Assembly: GCA_016291655.1 (NCBI GenBank)
Contig: JAEEYF010000087.1
Coordinates: forward strand, 1-46,198
Direction of reading: 5' to 3'
Source: Lachnospiraceae bacterium
GTDB lineage: Bacteria; Bacillota; Clostridia; Lachnospirales; Lachnospiraceae
DNA: 46,198 nt
A program made the position numbers and the translations under genes. Within the stretch, counting starts at the first letter, position 1; the number at the start of each line of letters is the position of its first letter. Of the stretch, positions 9,136 to 16,393 are shown piece by piece. The notes under the pieces are model-generated. The model was not told the origin of the DNA. It worked only from the letters and a program-made list of their open reading frames with translations, and ran no database searches.

Positions 9136-9909
9136 TCAGGCGGACTCGTACTTTTTAGCCGCATGATGAAGCGGAATGAAACATGAAAACACTGCTCCGA
9201 AACAGGGGATAAAAAGCAAAAACACTGTGAAACCTTCAAATTTAACAAATCTGTCGATCAGGATCGTTATTACGGGATAGATGAGACAAACGATCATTGA
9301 CCAAAGCCTGAGAGCCTTTAGGACCGGCTTCCAATTGTTGTTGTTAAAGGTGACACCCGGCATGTTCATGGAGAATGCGCCGTCCTTGTAGATCGCAACC
9401 TTCTTTTCATCATAATACCCGGGAAGCTTTTCATCGGCAATGACCCAGAAGTAAATCCCGAAAAAGTAAGCCAAACACAGCACTACAGGTAAATGGAGCA
9501 AGACGATAAACCAATTCACGTCTTTGAGGAACAAAAGCGCGGAGCACTCGGTAAGAGATGCGATGATGATGCTGATTATGGCGCATATTCTTGAAAACCT
9601 GTGATATTCCGCTTCTTTTTCAAGCTTGGCTTTGTTCAGCTCCATTGTCTGCTGAAGCATTTCGTCCACTTCTTTTTTATCTATTCTTTCTTTGATTTCC
9701 ATAATCCTCCCTTTCACCAGTTCGGTGAGTGACACGGAGAGAATGTCTGCCAGTGGCTCCAGGATCGTGACGTCGGGATAGCTTAGCCCGCGTTCCCATT
9801 TGCTGACTGCCTTGTCTGAGATCCTGAGCATGTCGGCAAGTTCTTTCTGCGTCAGATGTTTTTCTTTTCTGCGCTCTGCTACGAACGCACCAAATTGTTC
9901 TTTGTCCAT
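9136..9909 (-). CDS. XRE-family regulator with C-terminal membrane segments
   Basis: 257 aa. Residues about 1-65 form an XRE helix-turn-helix (RRKEKHLTQKELADML, ISDKAVSKWERG, SYPDVTILEPLADIL). A charged helical linker (about 70-105) leads to two pairs of hydrophobic segments (about 109-165 and 205-250), so the DNA-binding domain is tethered to the membrane. This layout is common in Clostridia and its signals are unknown. Start chosen at 9909: GGAGG (complement of 9915-9919) is 5 nt upstream and the product begins MDKEQFGAFVAERR, as in relatives; the longer frame to 9963 lacks a ribosome site. No target is evident from neighbours. Confidence 0.88.
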   Translation of the reverse strand: MDKEQFGAFVAERRKEKHLTQKELADMLRISDKAVSKWERGLSYPDVTILEPLADILSVSLTELVKGRIMEIKERIDKKEVDEMLQQTMELNKAKLEKEAEYHRFSRICAIISIIIASLTECSALLFLKDVNWFIVLLHLPVVLCLAYFFGIYFWVIADEKLPGYYDEKKVAIYKDGAFSMNMPGVTFNNNNWKPVLKALRLWSMIVCLIYPVITILIDRFVKFEGFTVFLLFIPCFGAVFSCFIPLHHAAKKYESA

Positions 9910-10047
9910 GGTGGCCTCCATTAGTTTGCAAGAGAGGTTTGCCCCTTGCTTTACCGAAATCATACATTAACTGCCTGAAAAATACAACCGACTGTTGGTT
10001 TACTTGTGCGAAGAAGACAACCGGAGGGCGTGGACGCTGACTTCCAC

Positions 10048-10076
10048 TTGTCAGTTGAGGAAAAAATGGGTATAAT
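10048..10076 (+). promoter_or_regulatory. Sigma-A promoter of mgsA
   Basis: TTGTCA (10048-10053), exactly 17 bp, then TATAAT (10071-10076). Near-consensus and suitably placed before mgsA. Confidence 0.85.
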
Positions 10077-10137
10077 GCTGGCAAAAGGATCCTAAGGAAA
10101 GATCTTTAAGAAGAATATTAATTTGCGGGGTAAATCT

Positions 10138-10611
10138 ATGGATAATGATTTTATCACAATGACCATCGGAAGACAAAAGAACATTGCGCTCATTGCTCAC
10201 GATGGAATGAAGCAGAAGCTTATCGAGTGGTGCCTTGAAAACAAGGAGATCCTTAAGCATCATTTTCTTTGCGGAACGGGAACCACGGCGAGAATGATAA
10301 CAGACAAGACGGGACTTCCAGTGCGGGCATATAATTCCGGTCCTCTCGGAGGAGACCAGCAGATCGGCGCCAAGATCGTAGAAGGAAAGGTAGATTTTGT
10401 TATTTTCCTTTCCGATCCCTTCACGGCTCAGCCTCATGATCCGGATGTTAAGGCACTTCTGAGAATTGCTGCGGTTTACGATATTCCTATCGCAAATACA
10501 AAGGCGACCGCTGATTTCATGCTTCATTCGGAGTATATGAACACGGAGTACGAACACAAGATCATTAATTTTGACAAACAGGTTCGTGAAAGAGCGGCAA
10601 CATTAAAATGA
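10138..10611 (+). CDS. mgsA: Methylglyoxal synthase
   Basis: Converts dihydroxyacetone phosphate to methylglyoxal and phosphate, a bypass that relieves sugar-phosphate build-up. 157 aa. Motifs: KNIALIAHDGMK, GTGTTARMI, SGPLGGDQQIGA, FLSDPFTAQPHDPDVKALLR (catalytic Asp and His). The ATG at 10138 is 7 nt after a GGGG-rich ribosome site; a TTG at 10123 in frame is less likely. Its stop codon TGA is also the first three bases of a REP-like element (10609-10638). It has its own near-consensus promoter and appears monocistronic. Confidence 0.95.
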   Translation: MDNDFITMTIGRQKNIALIAHDGMKQKLIEWCLENKEILKHHFLCGTGTTARMITDKTGLPVRAYNSGPLGGDQQIGAKIVEGKVDFVIFLSDPFTAQPHDPDVKALLRIAAVYDIPIANTKATADFMLHSEYMNTEYEHKIINFDKQVRERAATLK

Positions 10612-10638
10612 GCCCTTGGGGACGGGGTTATGGTGTCA
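10609..10638 (+). repeat. REP-like GGGGACGGGG element, copy A
   Basis: About 30 bp with TGA at one end and TCA at the other, a central GGGGACGGGGTT core and a following T-run. It is the same family as the two tandem copies at 45649-45709. The leading TGA is the mgsA stop codon. Short GC-rich palindromic elements of this kind are typical of REP sequences mobilised in trans by RAYT (IS200-like tyrosine) transposases; no such transposase is in the window. Confidence 0.7.
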
Positions 10639-10674
10639 TTTTTCACAAACTCCGCGAGAAAAACAGTATAACAG

Positions 10675-10704
10675 AAAAAGGAACGCGAAAGCGTTCCTTT
10701 TTTT
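10675..10704. terminator. Bidirectional terminator between mgsA and the cold-shock gene
   Basis: GGAACGC-GAAA-GCGTTCC, a perfect 7-bp stem with a GNRA loop, with A-run before and T-run after, so it can end both convergent transcripts. The remaining DNA to 10790 holds only an AT-rich inverted repeat, ATATAAA/TTTATAT, at 10742-10760. Confidence 0.92.
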
Positions 10705-10790
10705 GTCTCCTCAAACTTAGTTCACAATATAACTGTTTCCTATATAAATATTGTTTATATTGAAAAAGGTACATTGAAAAGCTTAATTGA

Positions 10791-10991
10791 TTAGCACTTT
10801 GTTACGTTCGTTGCCTGAGGTCCCTTAGATCCTTCTGTTACATCGAAGGTAACAGCCTGGCCTTCTTCAAGAGACTTGAAGCCTTCCATGTTAAGACCGG
10901 AGAAGTGAACGAAAACGTCCTTGCCTTCTTCATCACAGATGAAGCCATAGCCCTTTTGGTTGTTAAACCACTTAACAGTACCCTTATGCAT
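10791..10991 (-). CDS. Cold-shock domain protein (CspA family)
   Basis: 66-aa single cold-shock domain, an RNA/ssDNA-binding chaperone. RNP1 (KGYGFI) and RNP2 (VFVHFS) motifs are present, beginning [19 protein letters not shown] precedes the ATG by about 10 nt. The promoter at 11052-11080 gives a leader of about 50 nt. It ends at the shared bidirectional terminator. Confidence 0.96.
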   Translation of the reverse strand: MHKGTVKWFNNQKGYGFICDEEGKDVFVHFSGLNMEGFKSLEEGQAVTFDVTEGSKGPQATNVTKC

Positions 10992-11051
10992 TTCTGAAAT
11001 CCTCCAAAAAAATAAAAAATCTGCGTGGACACAATTGTCCTACAGTCAGTA

Positions 11052-11080
11052 ATAATAGCATTTTAAGGGTGAAATGTCAA
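11052..11080 (-). promoter_or_regulatory. Consensus promoter of the cold-shock gene
   Basis: On the minus strand TTGACA (complement of 11075-11080), 17 bp, TATTAT (complement of 11052-11057). The -35 is perfect. Confidence 0.88.
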
Positions 11081-11160
11081 ACAAATCTTTTGATTCCGGC
11101 GGTATTGAATTACCGTTCACTCAACGGTTAAAACATGTTTTGGTGACCGGTAATAAAATT

Positions 11161-11177
11161 TTCAATTTTAGATTGAA
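11161..11177. promoter_or_regulatory. Operator 1 of the S24 repressor gene
   Basis: TTCAATTTTAGATTGAA, 17-bp near-palindrome centred 30 bp upstream of operator 2. Likely bound by the repressor encoded downstream (inference). Confidence 0.65.
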
Positions 11178-11184
11178 TTTTGGC

Positions 11185-11213
11185 TTGACATTCAATTAAA
11201 AATTGAATATAAT
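11185..11213 (+). promoter_or_regulatory. Promoter of the S24 repressor gene, spacer formed by operator 2
   Basis: TTGACA (11185-11190) and TATAAT (11208-11213) are both perfect. The 17-bp spacer (11191-11207) is exactly the palindrome TTCAATTAAAAATTGAA (7-bp arms), so a protein bound there would block RNA polymerase: an autorepression arrangement. Confidence 0.88.
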
Positions 11214-11221
11214 AGACTCAT

Positions 11222-11238
11222 ATCAATTAAGAATTGAA
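11222..11238. promoter_or_regulatory. Operator 3 of the S24 repressor gene
   Basis: ATCAATTAAGAATTGAA, the same palindrome family with arms TCAATT/AATTGA, centred 31 bp after operator 2. The three centres (about 11169, 11199, 11230) are spaced by roughly three DNA turns, suiting cooperative binding. Confidence 0.65.
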
Positions 11239-11253
11239 TTGAAAGATTATCAC

Positions 11254-11269
11254 TTCCCCGATCGGGGAA
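11254..11269. promoter_or_regulatory. Perfect 16-bp palindrome in the repressor leader
   Basis: TTCCCCGATCGGGGAA lies between operator 3 and the ribosome site. It may be a second protein site or a leader hairpin; function unknown. Confidence 0.5.
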
Positions 11270-11288
11270 AGGTTACAAACGGAGTTTT

Positions 11289-12017
11289 ATGGAGAAGATA
11301 GGATCCACAATTGCAAAAAGCAGAAAAGCCGCGAAGTTCTCGCAGGGAGAGCTGGCGGAAAAACTCAAGGCATTTGGGTTCAATCCTTCGGTTGCTTCCA
11401 TCAGCTCCTGGGAAAAGGACGTCAGCATCCCCAACGCTTTACAGTTTATCGCCTTGTGCAGAGTGTTGGACATTGACATTTACGGAAAGCTTCTCGGTAA
11501 AGAGGAGAAAACGGATGCTTTCGACGGTCTGAATGAAGAAGGAAAAAAGAAAGCCAAGGAATATATTGATCTCCTGCTTCTTTCAAAGGAATACAGAAAA
11601 CCTGAAGAGAAAAAGCAGGAAGAGAAGAAGCGGGAGATCAGAATGCATGAAGTCACAAGGACGCTCAGACTTTACAACCTTCCTGCGTCGGCAGGTACGG
11701 GAGAGTTCCTCGACGGCGAAGATTACACAGAGGTCGAAGTCGGGAATGAAGTTTCCAACGAAGCGGACTTCGGACTCAGGATCAAGGGCGACAGTATGGA
11801 GCCCCGTTACACTAACGGTCAGACCGTATGGATCAAAAGATGCGAGAATCTACAGGACGGTGAGATCGGCATCTTCCTTCTTAACGGTAATGCTTATTGC
11901 AAGAAGTTAAAGAAGGACAGGTCCGGATTAAAACTTATCTCATTAAACCCGGATTACAAACCGATAAATATTACAGAGAATGACGAGATAGCGGTTTTTG
12001 GAAAAGTCTTGAACTGA
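11289..12017 (+). CDS. LexA/phage-repressor-like self-cleaving regulator (XRE HTH + S24 peptidase)
   Basis: 242 aa. N-terminal XRE helix-turn-helix (about 1-65; FSQGELAEKL, SVASISSWEKD), a Glu/Lys-rich linker (80-118), then an S24 peptidase fold. Expected autocleavage residues are present: Ala135-Gly136 (LPASAGTG), Ser169 (KGDSMEP) and Lys206, the Ser-Lys spacing of 37 matching LexA. It should therefore bind DNA as a dimer and inactivate itself on RecA activation. Its promoter carries three matching palindromes, so autoregulation is very likely. It is not LexA itself: the HTH is of XRE type and the operators do not resemble SOS boxes. Phage CI/HdiR-like regulators are the closest known type. 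No other phage genes surround it. Confidence 0.9.
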   Translation: MEKIGSTIAKSRKAAKFSQGELAEKLKAFGFNPSVASISSWEKDVSIPNALQFIALCRVLDIDIYGKLLGKEEKTDAFDGLNEEGKKKAKEYIDLLLLSKEYRKPEEKKQEEKKREIRMHEVTRTLRLYNLPASAGTGEFLDGEDYTEVEVGNEVSNEADFGLRIKGDSMEPRYTNGQTVWIKRCENLQDGEIGIFLLNGNAYCKKLKKDRSGLKLISLNPDYKPINITENDEIAVFGKVLN

Positions 12018-12163
12018 TGGGTCGGAAATGAGCCTAAGAAAGAGACGGAACCGAGTTCGATCAATGGGGTTCGTGGGGAGAAATTTCCCCATAGGACAGA
12101 GTATGATATAGGTAAAGAATTTGAAGGGTTAACACGCAAACAGCTCAGAAAAGGAGAACGAAC

Positions 12164-12463
12164 ATGACACAGACAGTCAGCTTATATGATGCAGCTTATA
12201 CTCAGGGATACAACGCAGCTCTCAAGGATCTTAAAGAGAAGATGCGCCGCGAATCTCACATTAAAGAGTACAGACCTGCAATGAACAAAAGGGTTAAAGC
12301 CGAGACTATCAGCTACTTTGTAAAGCAGAAGCTGGCAGGAGCTGTTCTTATGGCAGCATCCATCATCGGTCTGGTTGTGAATGAGGGAGATTTTGCGGCA
12401 GCGCTCTTCACAATTCCTTTGAGTGCCTTGATCATGCTTACCGGAAAAAGAATATTCAAATGA
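12164..12463 (+). CDS. Small membrane protein of unknown function
   Basis: 99 aa, not recognised. Residues 1-55 are soluble and charged (YDAAYTQGYNAALKDLKEKM, KEYRPAMNKRVKAE); two hydrophobic stretches follow (about 57-73 and 77-93), ending in basic residues GKRIFK. AAGGAG is well placed before the ATG. It lies 146 nt after the S24 repressor on the same strand with no terminator T-run between them, though a hairpin (TGGGGA/TCCCCA, 12074-12091) and a TATGAT at 12102 are present. It may be an effector controlled with the repressor (inference only). Confidence 0.7.
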   Translation: MTQTVSLYDAAYTQGYNAALKDLKEKMRRESHIKEYRPAMNKRVKAETISYFVKQKLAGAVLMAASIIGLVVNEGDFAAALFTIPLSALIMLTGKRIFK

Positions 12464-12490
12464 TCAGTTTTTCTGTTGATCATATGTGAC

Positions 12491-12531
12491 GAGCAATCTG
12501 TTAAATTGTTAACAGATTGTTCACTTTTTTT
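12491..12531 (+). terminator. Strong terminator containing a Rex-like palindrome
   Basis: A 14-bp stem (12491-12504 with 12509-12522, one G-T pair), ATTG loop, and seven Ts at 12525-12531. The stem top reads TGTTAANNNNTTAACA (12499-12514), matching the clostridial Rex operator core. Confidence 0.9.
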
Positions 12532-12700
12532 CTATTTCAAATTCAAAAATTATATGTATAATGTCCTCAGTGATAAAGATCACAACAAAATATTGCTTAC
12601 AAGAATTTTTTTTCATAAATCAAGCCTGTCAGTTATTCCCTCCCCAATCTGATGGGCTTCTCCTCTTTTTTGGGATATTTTCAGGGAATCGGGGAATCAA

Positions 12701-12802
12701 ATGAATCTGGTTTATTTAAAATACGCAGTCGAAATAGCAGCCTCGGGATCGATCAACAAGGCGGCGGAAAAACTATATATGGATCAGCCAAATCTGAGCT
12801 GA
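12701..12802 (+). pseudogene. LysR-family regulator remnant (N-terminal HTH only)
   Basis: ATG at 12701 opens a 33-codon frame, MNLVYLKYAVEIAASGSINK..., ending in MDQPNLS and then TGA at 12800. This matches the first half of a LysR winged-helix (usual proteins are about 290-310 aa). No continuation is visible in any frame in the 109 bp before adhE. GGGGAATCAA upstream could be its old ribosome site and TATAAT at 12557-12562 its old promoter. Probably a deletion remnant that brought adhE next to it. Confidence 0.75.
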
Positions 12803-12826
12803 GGGAGAGAAGTTCCTGAAATATGC

Positions 12827-12841
12827 GAAATTGACAATTTC
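12827..12841. promoter_or_regulatory. Perfect dyad abutting the adhE -35 box
   Basis: GAAATTGACAATTTC, 7-bp arms around one base, ending one base before TTGACA. A candidate operator for adhE; binder unknown. Confidence 0.5.
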
Positions 12842-12870
12842 TTGACAATCTTTTTGTGGTATAGTATAAC
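12842..12870 (+). promoter_or_regulatory. Promoter of adhE
   Basis: TTGACA (12842-12847), 17 bp, TATAAC (12865-12870), 41 nt before the adhE ATG. A second TTGACA at 12831 duplicates the -35 sequence. Confidence 0.8.
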
Positions 12871-12911
12871 CAAGAGAAGGGAAATAATAGTCACTATATA
12901 AGGAGGTCCTT

Positions 12912-15554
12912 ATGGAAATCAAGGAAAGACAGATCATTGACAACGTGGAAGCACTTGAAAATGCCATTTCCCGCGTGAAGGCAGCGCAAAAGATCTTCGC
13001 AACCTTTACTCAGGAACAGGTGGATGAGATCTTCAAGGCGGCAGCGATCGCTGCGAACCGGGCACGCCTTCCGCTGGCCAAGATGGCGGTTCGAGAAACA
13101 GGTATGGGCATAGTTGAAGACAAGGTTATCAAGAACAACTATGCAGCGGAGTACATTTACAACGCGTACAAGAACACAAAGACCTGTGGGATCCTGGAAG
13201 AGGATAAGTCTTACGGCACAAAGAAGATAGCTGAGCCCATCGGCGTTATTGCAGCGGTCATCCCTACCACAAACCCCACATCAACAGCTATATTCAAGAC
13301 ACTCATTGCTCTTAAGACAAGAAATGCCATTATAATCAGCCCTCATCCGAGAGCAAAGGCTTCTACGATCGCGGCGGCAAAGATCGTTCTCGATGCAGCC
13401 GTTAAGGCAGGGGCTCCCGAAGGAATAATCGAATGGATCGATGTGCCCTCTCTTGATATGACTAACCTTCTTATGAAAGAGGCAGATATCATTCTTGCTA
13501 CCGGTGGTCCGGGAATGGTAAAGGCCGCTTACTCCTCGGGTAAGCCCGCATTGGGAGTAGGAGCCGGCAACACACCTGCCATCATAGATGAAACGGCGGA
13601 CATTATCCTGGCAGTAAACTCCATCATTCATTCCAAGACATTTGATAACGGAATGATCTGTGCATCAGAGCAATCGGTCATTGTTCATAAGAATATATAT
13701 AATGCGGTTAAAACGGAATTTGCGGACAGAGGCTGCTATTTCCTCGATCCCGCGGAAACTGAAAAGGTTCGTAAGACCATTCTCATCAACGGCGCTCTCA
13801 ACGCAAAGATAGTAGGTCAGAAAGCAGTAAAGATCGCTGAGCTTGCGGGAGTAACGGTTCCTGCGGGAACAAAGGTTCTGATCGGTGAGGTTACAAGCGT
13901 TGACCTGAGTGAAGAGTTTGCACACGAAAAGCTTTCACCCGTTCTTGCAATGTATAAGGCAGAGGACATACAAGACGCGTTTGAAAAGGCTGAGCACCTT
14001 ATCGCGGACGGCGGTTACGGTCACACATCTTCCATCTATCTGAACGTTCAGACAGAGCAGGCAAAGCTTAATGAGTTCATGAGCAGGATGAAGACCTGCC
14101 GTATCCTTGTGAATACTCCTTCTTCCCATGGCGGTATCGGAGATCTTTACAACTTTAAACTTGCGCCTTCACTCACACTTGGCTGCGGCTCCTGGGGCGG
14201 TAACAGTGTTTCTGAAAACGTAGGCGTAAAGCATCTTATAAATATCAAGACCGTGGCCGAAAGGAGAGAAAATATGCTTTGGTTCCGTGCACCTGAAAAG
14301 GTTTACATAAAGAAAGGCTGCCTGCCCGTAGCCCTCGATGAACTTAAGACTGTAATGAACAAGAAGCGCGCTTTCATAGTTACCGACTCCTTCCTTTACA
14401 ACAATGGATATACCAGACCCATTGAGGATAAGCTTGATGAGATAGGTATCGTACATGAGACATTTTTCGATGTTGCTCCCGACCCCACACTGGCTTGTGC
14501 TCAGGCTGGTGCGGAACTCATGCGTTCCTTTAAGCCCGACACCATCATCGCCGTCGGCGGCGGCTCCGCAATGGATGCGGGAAAGATCATGTGGGTGCTT
14601 TACGAGCATCCGGAAGCAGATTTCATGGATATGGCCATGCGCTTCATCGACATCCGTAAGAGAGTCTACACCTTCCCCAAGATGGGCGAGAAGGCATATT
14701 TCATCGCGATCCCCACTTCGGCGGGAACAGGCTCAGAGGTTACACCCTTTGCGGTTATCACGGATCAGGAAAGCGGCATTAAGTATCCTTTGGCAGATTA
14801 TCAGCTCATGCCCAATATGGCGATCATCGATACAGATCTGCATATGAGTGCTCCCAAGGGACTCACCGCAGCTTCCGGTATTGACGCCGTATCACATGCC
14901 CTGGAGGCATATGCTTCCGTGATGGCAACGGATTACACCGACGGTCTGGCAAAGCAGGCGCTTAAAGAGATATTTGAGTATCTCCCCCGTGCATACGACA
15001 ACGGACAGACGGATGTGGAGGCGCGTGAAAAGATGGCTAACGCCGCAACCATGGCGGGTATGGCTTTTGCAAACGCTTTCCTCGGAGTTTGCCATTCCAT
15101 GGCTCACAAGCTCGGTGCCTTCCATCATATCGCTCACGGTGTGGCTAACGCTCTTATGCTGGAACAGGTTCTCCGTTTCAATGCTGCGGAGGCTCCCGTA
15201 AAGATGGGTACCTTCTCACAGTACGATCATCCCCATACCCTTGCAAGATATGCTGAGGTTGCGGATTCACTCGGTCTCGGAGGAACAACGGACAGTGAAA
15301 AGCTTGAGAACCTCATTAAAGCCGTAAACGATCTTAAGGTAAAGATCGGTATCAAGCCCACCATCAGAGACTATGTTCCGGATGAGAAGGATTTCCTCGA
15401 TCGTCTGGATGCTATGGTTGAGCAGGCTTTTGACGATCAGTGCACCGGAGCAAATCCCAGATATCCTCTGATGAGTGAGATCAAGCAGATGTATCTGAAT
15501 GCATACTACGGCGAAGAGTGGTTTGAAGAAGGCATAAGGAGGGAAAAAATATGA
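12912..15554 (+). CDS. adhE: Bifunctional acetaldehyde-CoA/alcohol dehydrogenase
   Basis: 880 aa, the standard AdhE length. The N-terminal half is a CoA-acylating aldehyde dehydrogenase (catalytic Cys250 in NGMICASEQSV); the C-terminal half (from about 455) is an iron-dependent alcohol dehydrogenase with AVGGGSAMDAGK, SAGTGSEVTPFAV, GIDAVSHALEAY and HSMAHKLGAFHHIAHG, including the His iron ligands. It reduces acetyl-CoA to ethanol and regenerates NAD+ in fermentation, probably within spirosome filaments. AAGGAGG is perfect at good spacing. Its stop overlaps the next start (ATGA), so the following kinase is translationally coupled. A Rex-like site 340 bp upstream would fit redox control. Confidence 0.97.
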   Translation: MEIKERQIIDNVEALENAISRVKAAQKIFATFTQEQVDEIFKAAAIAANRARLPLAKMAVRETGMGIVEDKVIKNNYAAEYIYNAYKNTKTCGILEEDKSYGTKKIAEPIGVIAAVIPTTNPTSTAIFKTLIALKTRNAIIISPHPRAKASTIAAAKIVLDAAVKAGAPEGIIEWIDVPSLDMTNLLMKEADIILATGGPGMVKAAYSSGKPALGVGAGNTPAIIDETADIILAVNSIIHSKTFDNGMICASEQSVIVHKNIYNAVKTEFADRGCYFLDPAETEKVRKTILINGALNAKIVGQKAVKIAELAGVTVPAGTKVLIGEVTSVDLSEEFAHEKLSPVLAMYKAEDIQDAFEKAEHLIADGGYGHTSSIYLNVQTEQAKLNEFMSRMKTCRILVNTPSSHGGIGDLYNFKLAPSLTLGCGSWGGNSVSENVGVKHLINIKTVAERRENMLWFRAPEKVYIKKGCLPVALDELKTVMNKKRAFIVTDSFLYNNGYTRPIEDKLDEIGIVHETFFDVAPDPTLACAQAGAELMRSFKPDTIIAVGGGSAMDAGKIMWVLYEHPEADFMDMAMRFIDIRKRVYTFPKMGEKAYFIAIPTSAGTGSEVTPFAVITDQESGIKYPLADYQLMPNMAIIDTDLHMSAPKGLTAASGIDAVSHALEAYASVMATDYTDGLAKQALKEIFEYLPRAYDNGQTDVEAREKMANAATMAGMAFANAFLGVCHSMAHKLGAFHHIAHGVANALMLEQVLRFNAAEAPVKMGTFSQYDHPHTLARYAEVADSLGLGGTTDSEKLENLIKAVNDLKVKIGIKPTIRDYVPDEKDFLDRLDAMVEQAFDDQCTGANPRYPLMSEIKQMYLNAYYGEEWFEEGIRREKI

Positions 15555-16300
15555 AACTTGACAGAATCATTGCGGTCAGAAGCAACAAGACCGTTTACCG
15601 CGACGGAGATCTCTGCATGAAGGTTTTTGATGCTACTTACTCCAAGGCCAATGTTTTGAACGAGGCTTTGAATCAGGCGAGAGTGGAAGAGACGGGCCTT
15701 AACATACCCAAGATCCACGAGGTTACCGTGCTTGACGGAAAGTGGACCATCATTACGCAATACGTGGAAGGAAAAACACTTGCCCAGCTCATGAGCGAAA
15801 ACCCGGAAAAGAAGGACGAATATCTTGAGGTTTTCGTGGATCTTCAGATGGAGGTCCAGTCCAAGAGCTGTCCCCTTCTTACCAAATTAAAAGACAAGAT
15901 GAACCGTAAGATATCCCAGACGGATTTTGATGAAACTACAAGATATGAGCTTCTTACAAGGCTTGACGGAATGCCCAAGCACAACAAGCTCTGTCACGGA
16001 GATTTCAATCCCTCCAACATCATCATTACAGCCGACAACACCGCTTACATTCTTGACTGGGCACATGCCACTCAGGGGAACGCATCGGCGGATGTTGCAA
16101 GAACCTATCTTCTTTTCTGGCTGAACGGAGACATCGAGGGCGCTGAAAAGTATCTCGATCTGTTCTGTGCGAAGAGCAAGACCGACAAGCAGTATATCCA
16201 GAAATGGATGCCCATTGTTGCGGCTTCCCAGTCGGTAAAGGGTAATGAAAAGGAACGCGAGTTCCTGCACAGTTGGGTAAACGTTGTTGATTATGAATAG
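15551..16300 (+). CDS. Aminoglycoside phosphotransferase/choline kinase-fold protein
   Basis: 249 aa with the APH-type kinase fold: a short N-lobe (KVFDATYSKANVLNEA, TQYVEGKTLAQL), the catalytic loop CHGDFNPSNIII (about 148-159) and the metal-binding AYILDWAHATQGN. Substrate unknown; in this fold they range from sugars and choline to antibiotics, and a role in resistance should not be assumed. Its ATG overlaps the adhE stop, and it ends at a terminator, so adhE and this gene form a two-gene operon. That link suggests a metabolic role related to fermentation (inference). Confidence 0.85.
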   Translation: MKLDRIIAVRSNKTVYRDGDLCMKVFDATYSKANVLNEALNQARVEETGLNIPKIHEVTVLDGKWTIITQYVEGKTLAQLMSENPEKKDEYLEVFVDLQMEVQSKSCPLLTKLKDKMNRKISQTDFDETTRYELLTRLDGMPKHNKLCHGDFNPSNIIITADNTAYILDWAHATQGNASADVARTYLLFWLNGDIEGAEKYLDLFCAKSKTDKQYIQKWMPIVAASQSVKGNEKEREFLHSWVNVVDYE

Positions 16301-16332
16301 ATAACAGAAAGGGAGCAATCAGGAAAGCTGTT

Positions 16333-16373
16333 AAAAAAAGAGCACGGAATCTGAATTCCGTGCTCCATTTTTA
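16333..16373. terminator. Bidirectional terminator between the kinase gene and upp
   Basis: Perfect 11-bp stem GAGCACGGAAT / ATTCCGTGCTC (16340-16350, 16355-16365), loop CTGA, with an A-run upstream and a T-rich run downstream. Confidence 0.93.
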
Positions 16374-16393
16374 TTAAGATTATTTCATCTGGT

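Noticed and set aside
12018-12163. Separate promoter for the small membrane protein
   Set aside because: TATGAT at 12102 has no matching -35 and no copy of the repressor operator; too weak to list.
11289-12463. Prophage
   Set aside because: Only a repressor-like gene and one small unknown protein are present; no integrase, structural or lysis genes or att repeats are seen nearby.
15551-16300. Antibiotic resistance gene
   Set aside because: The APH fold alone does not show it; the link with adhE and no mobile context argue for metabolism.
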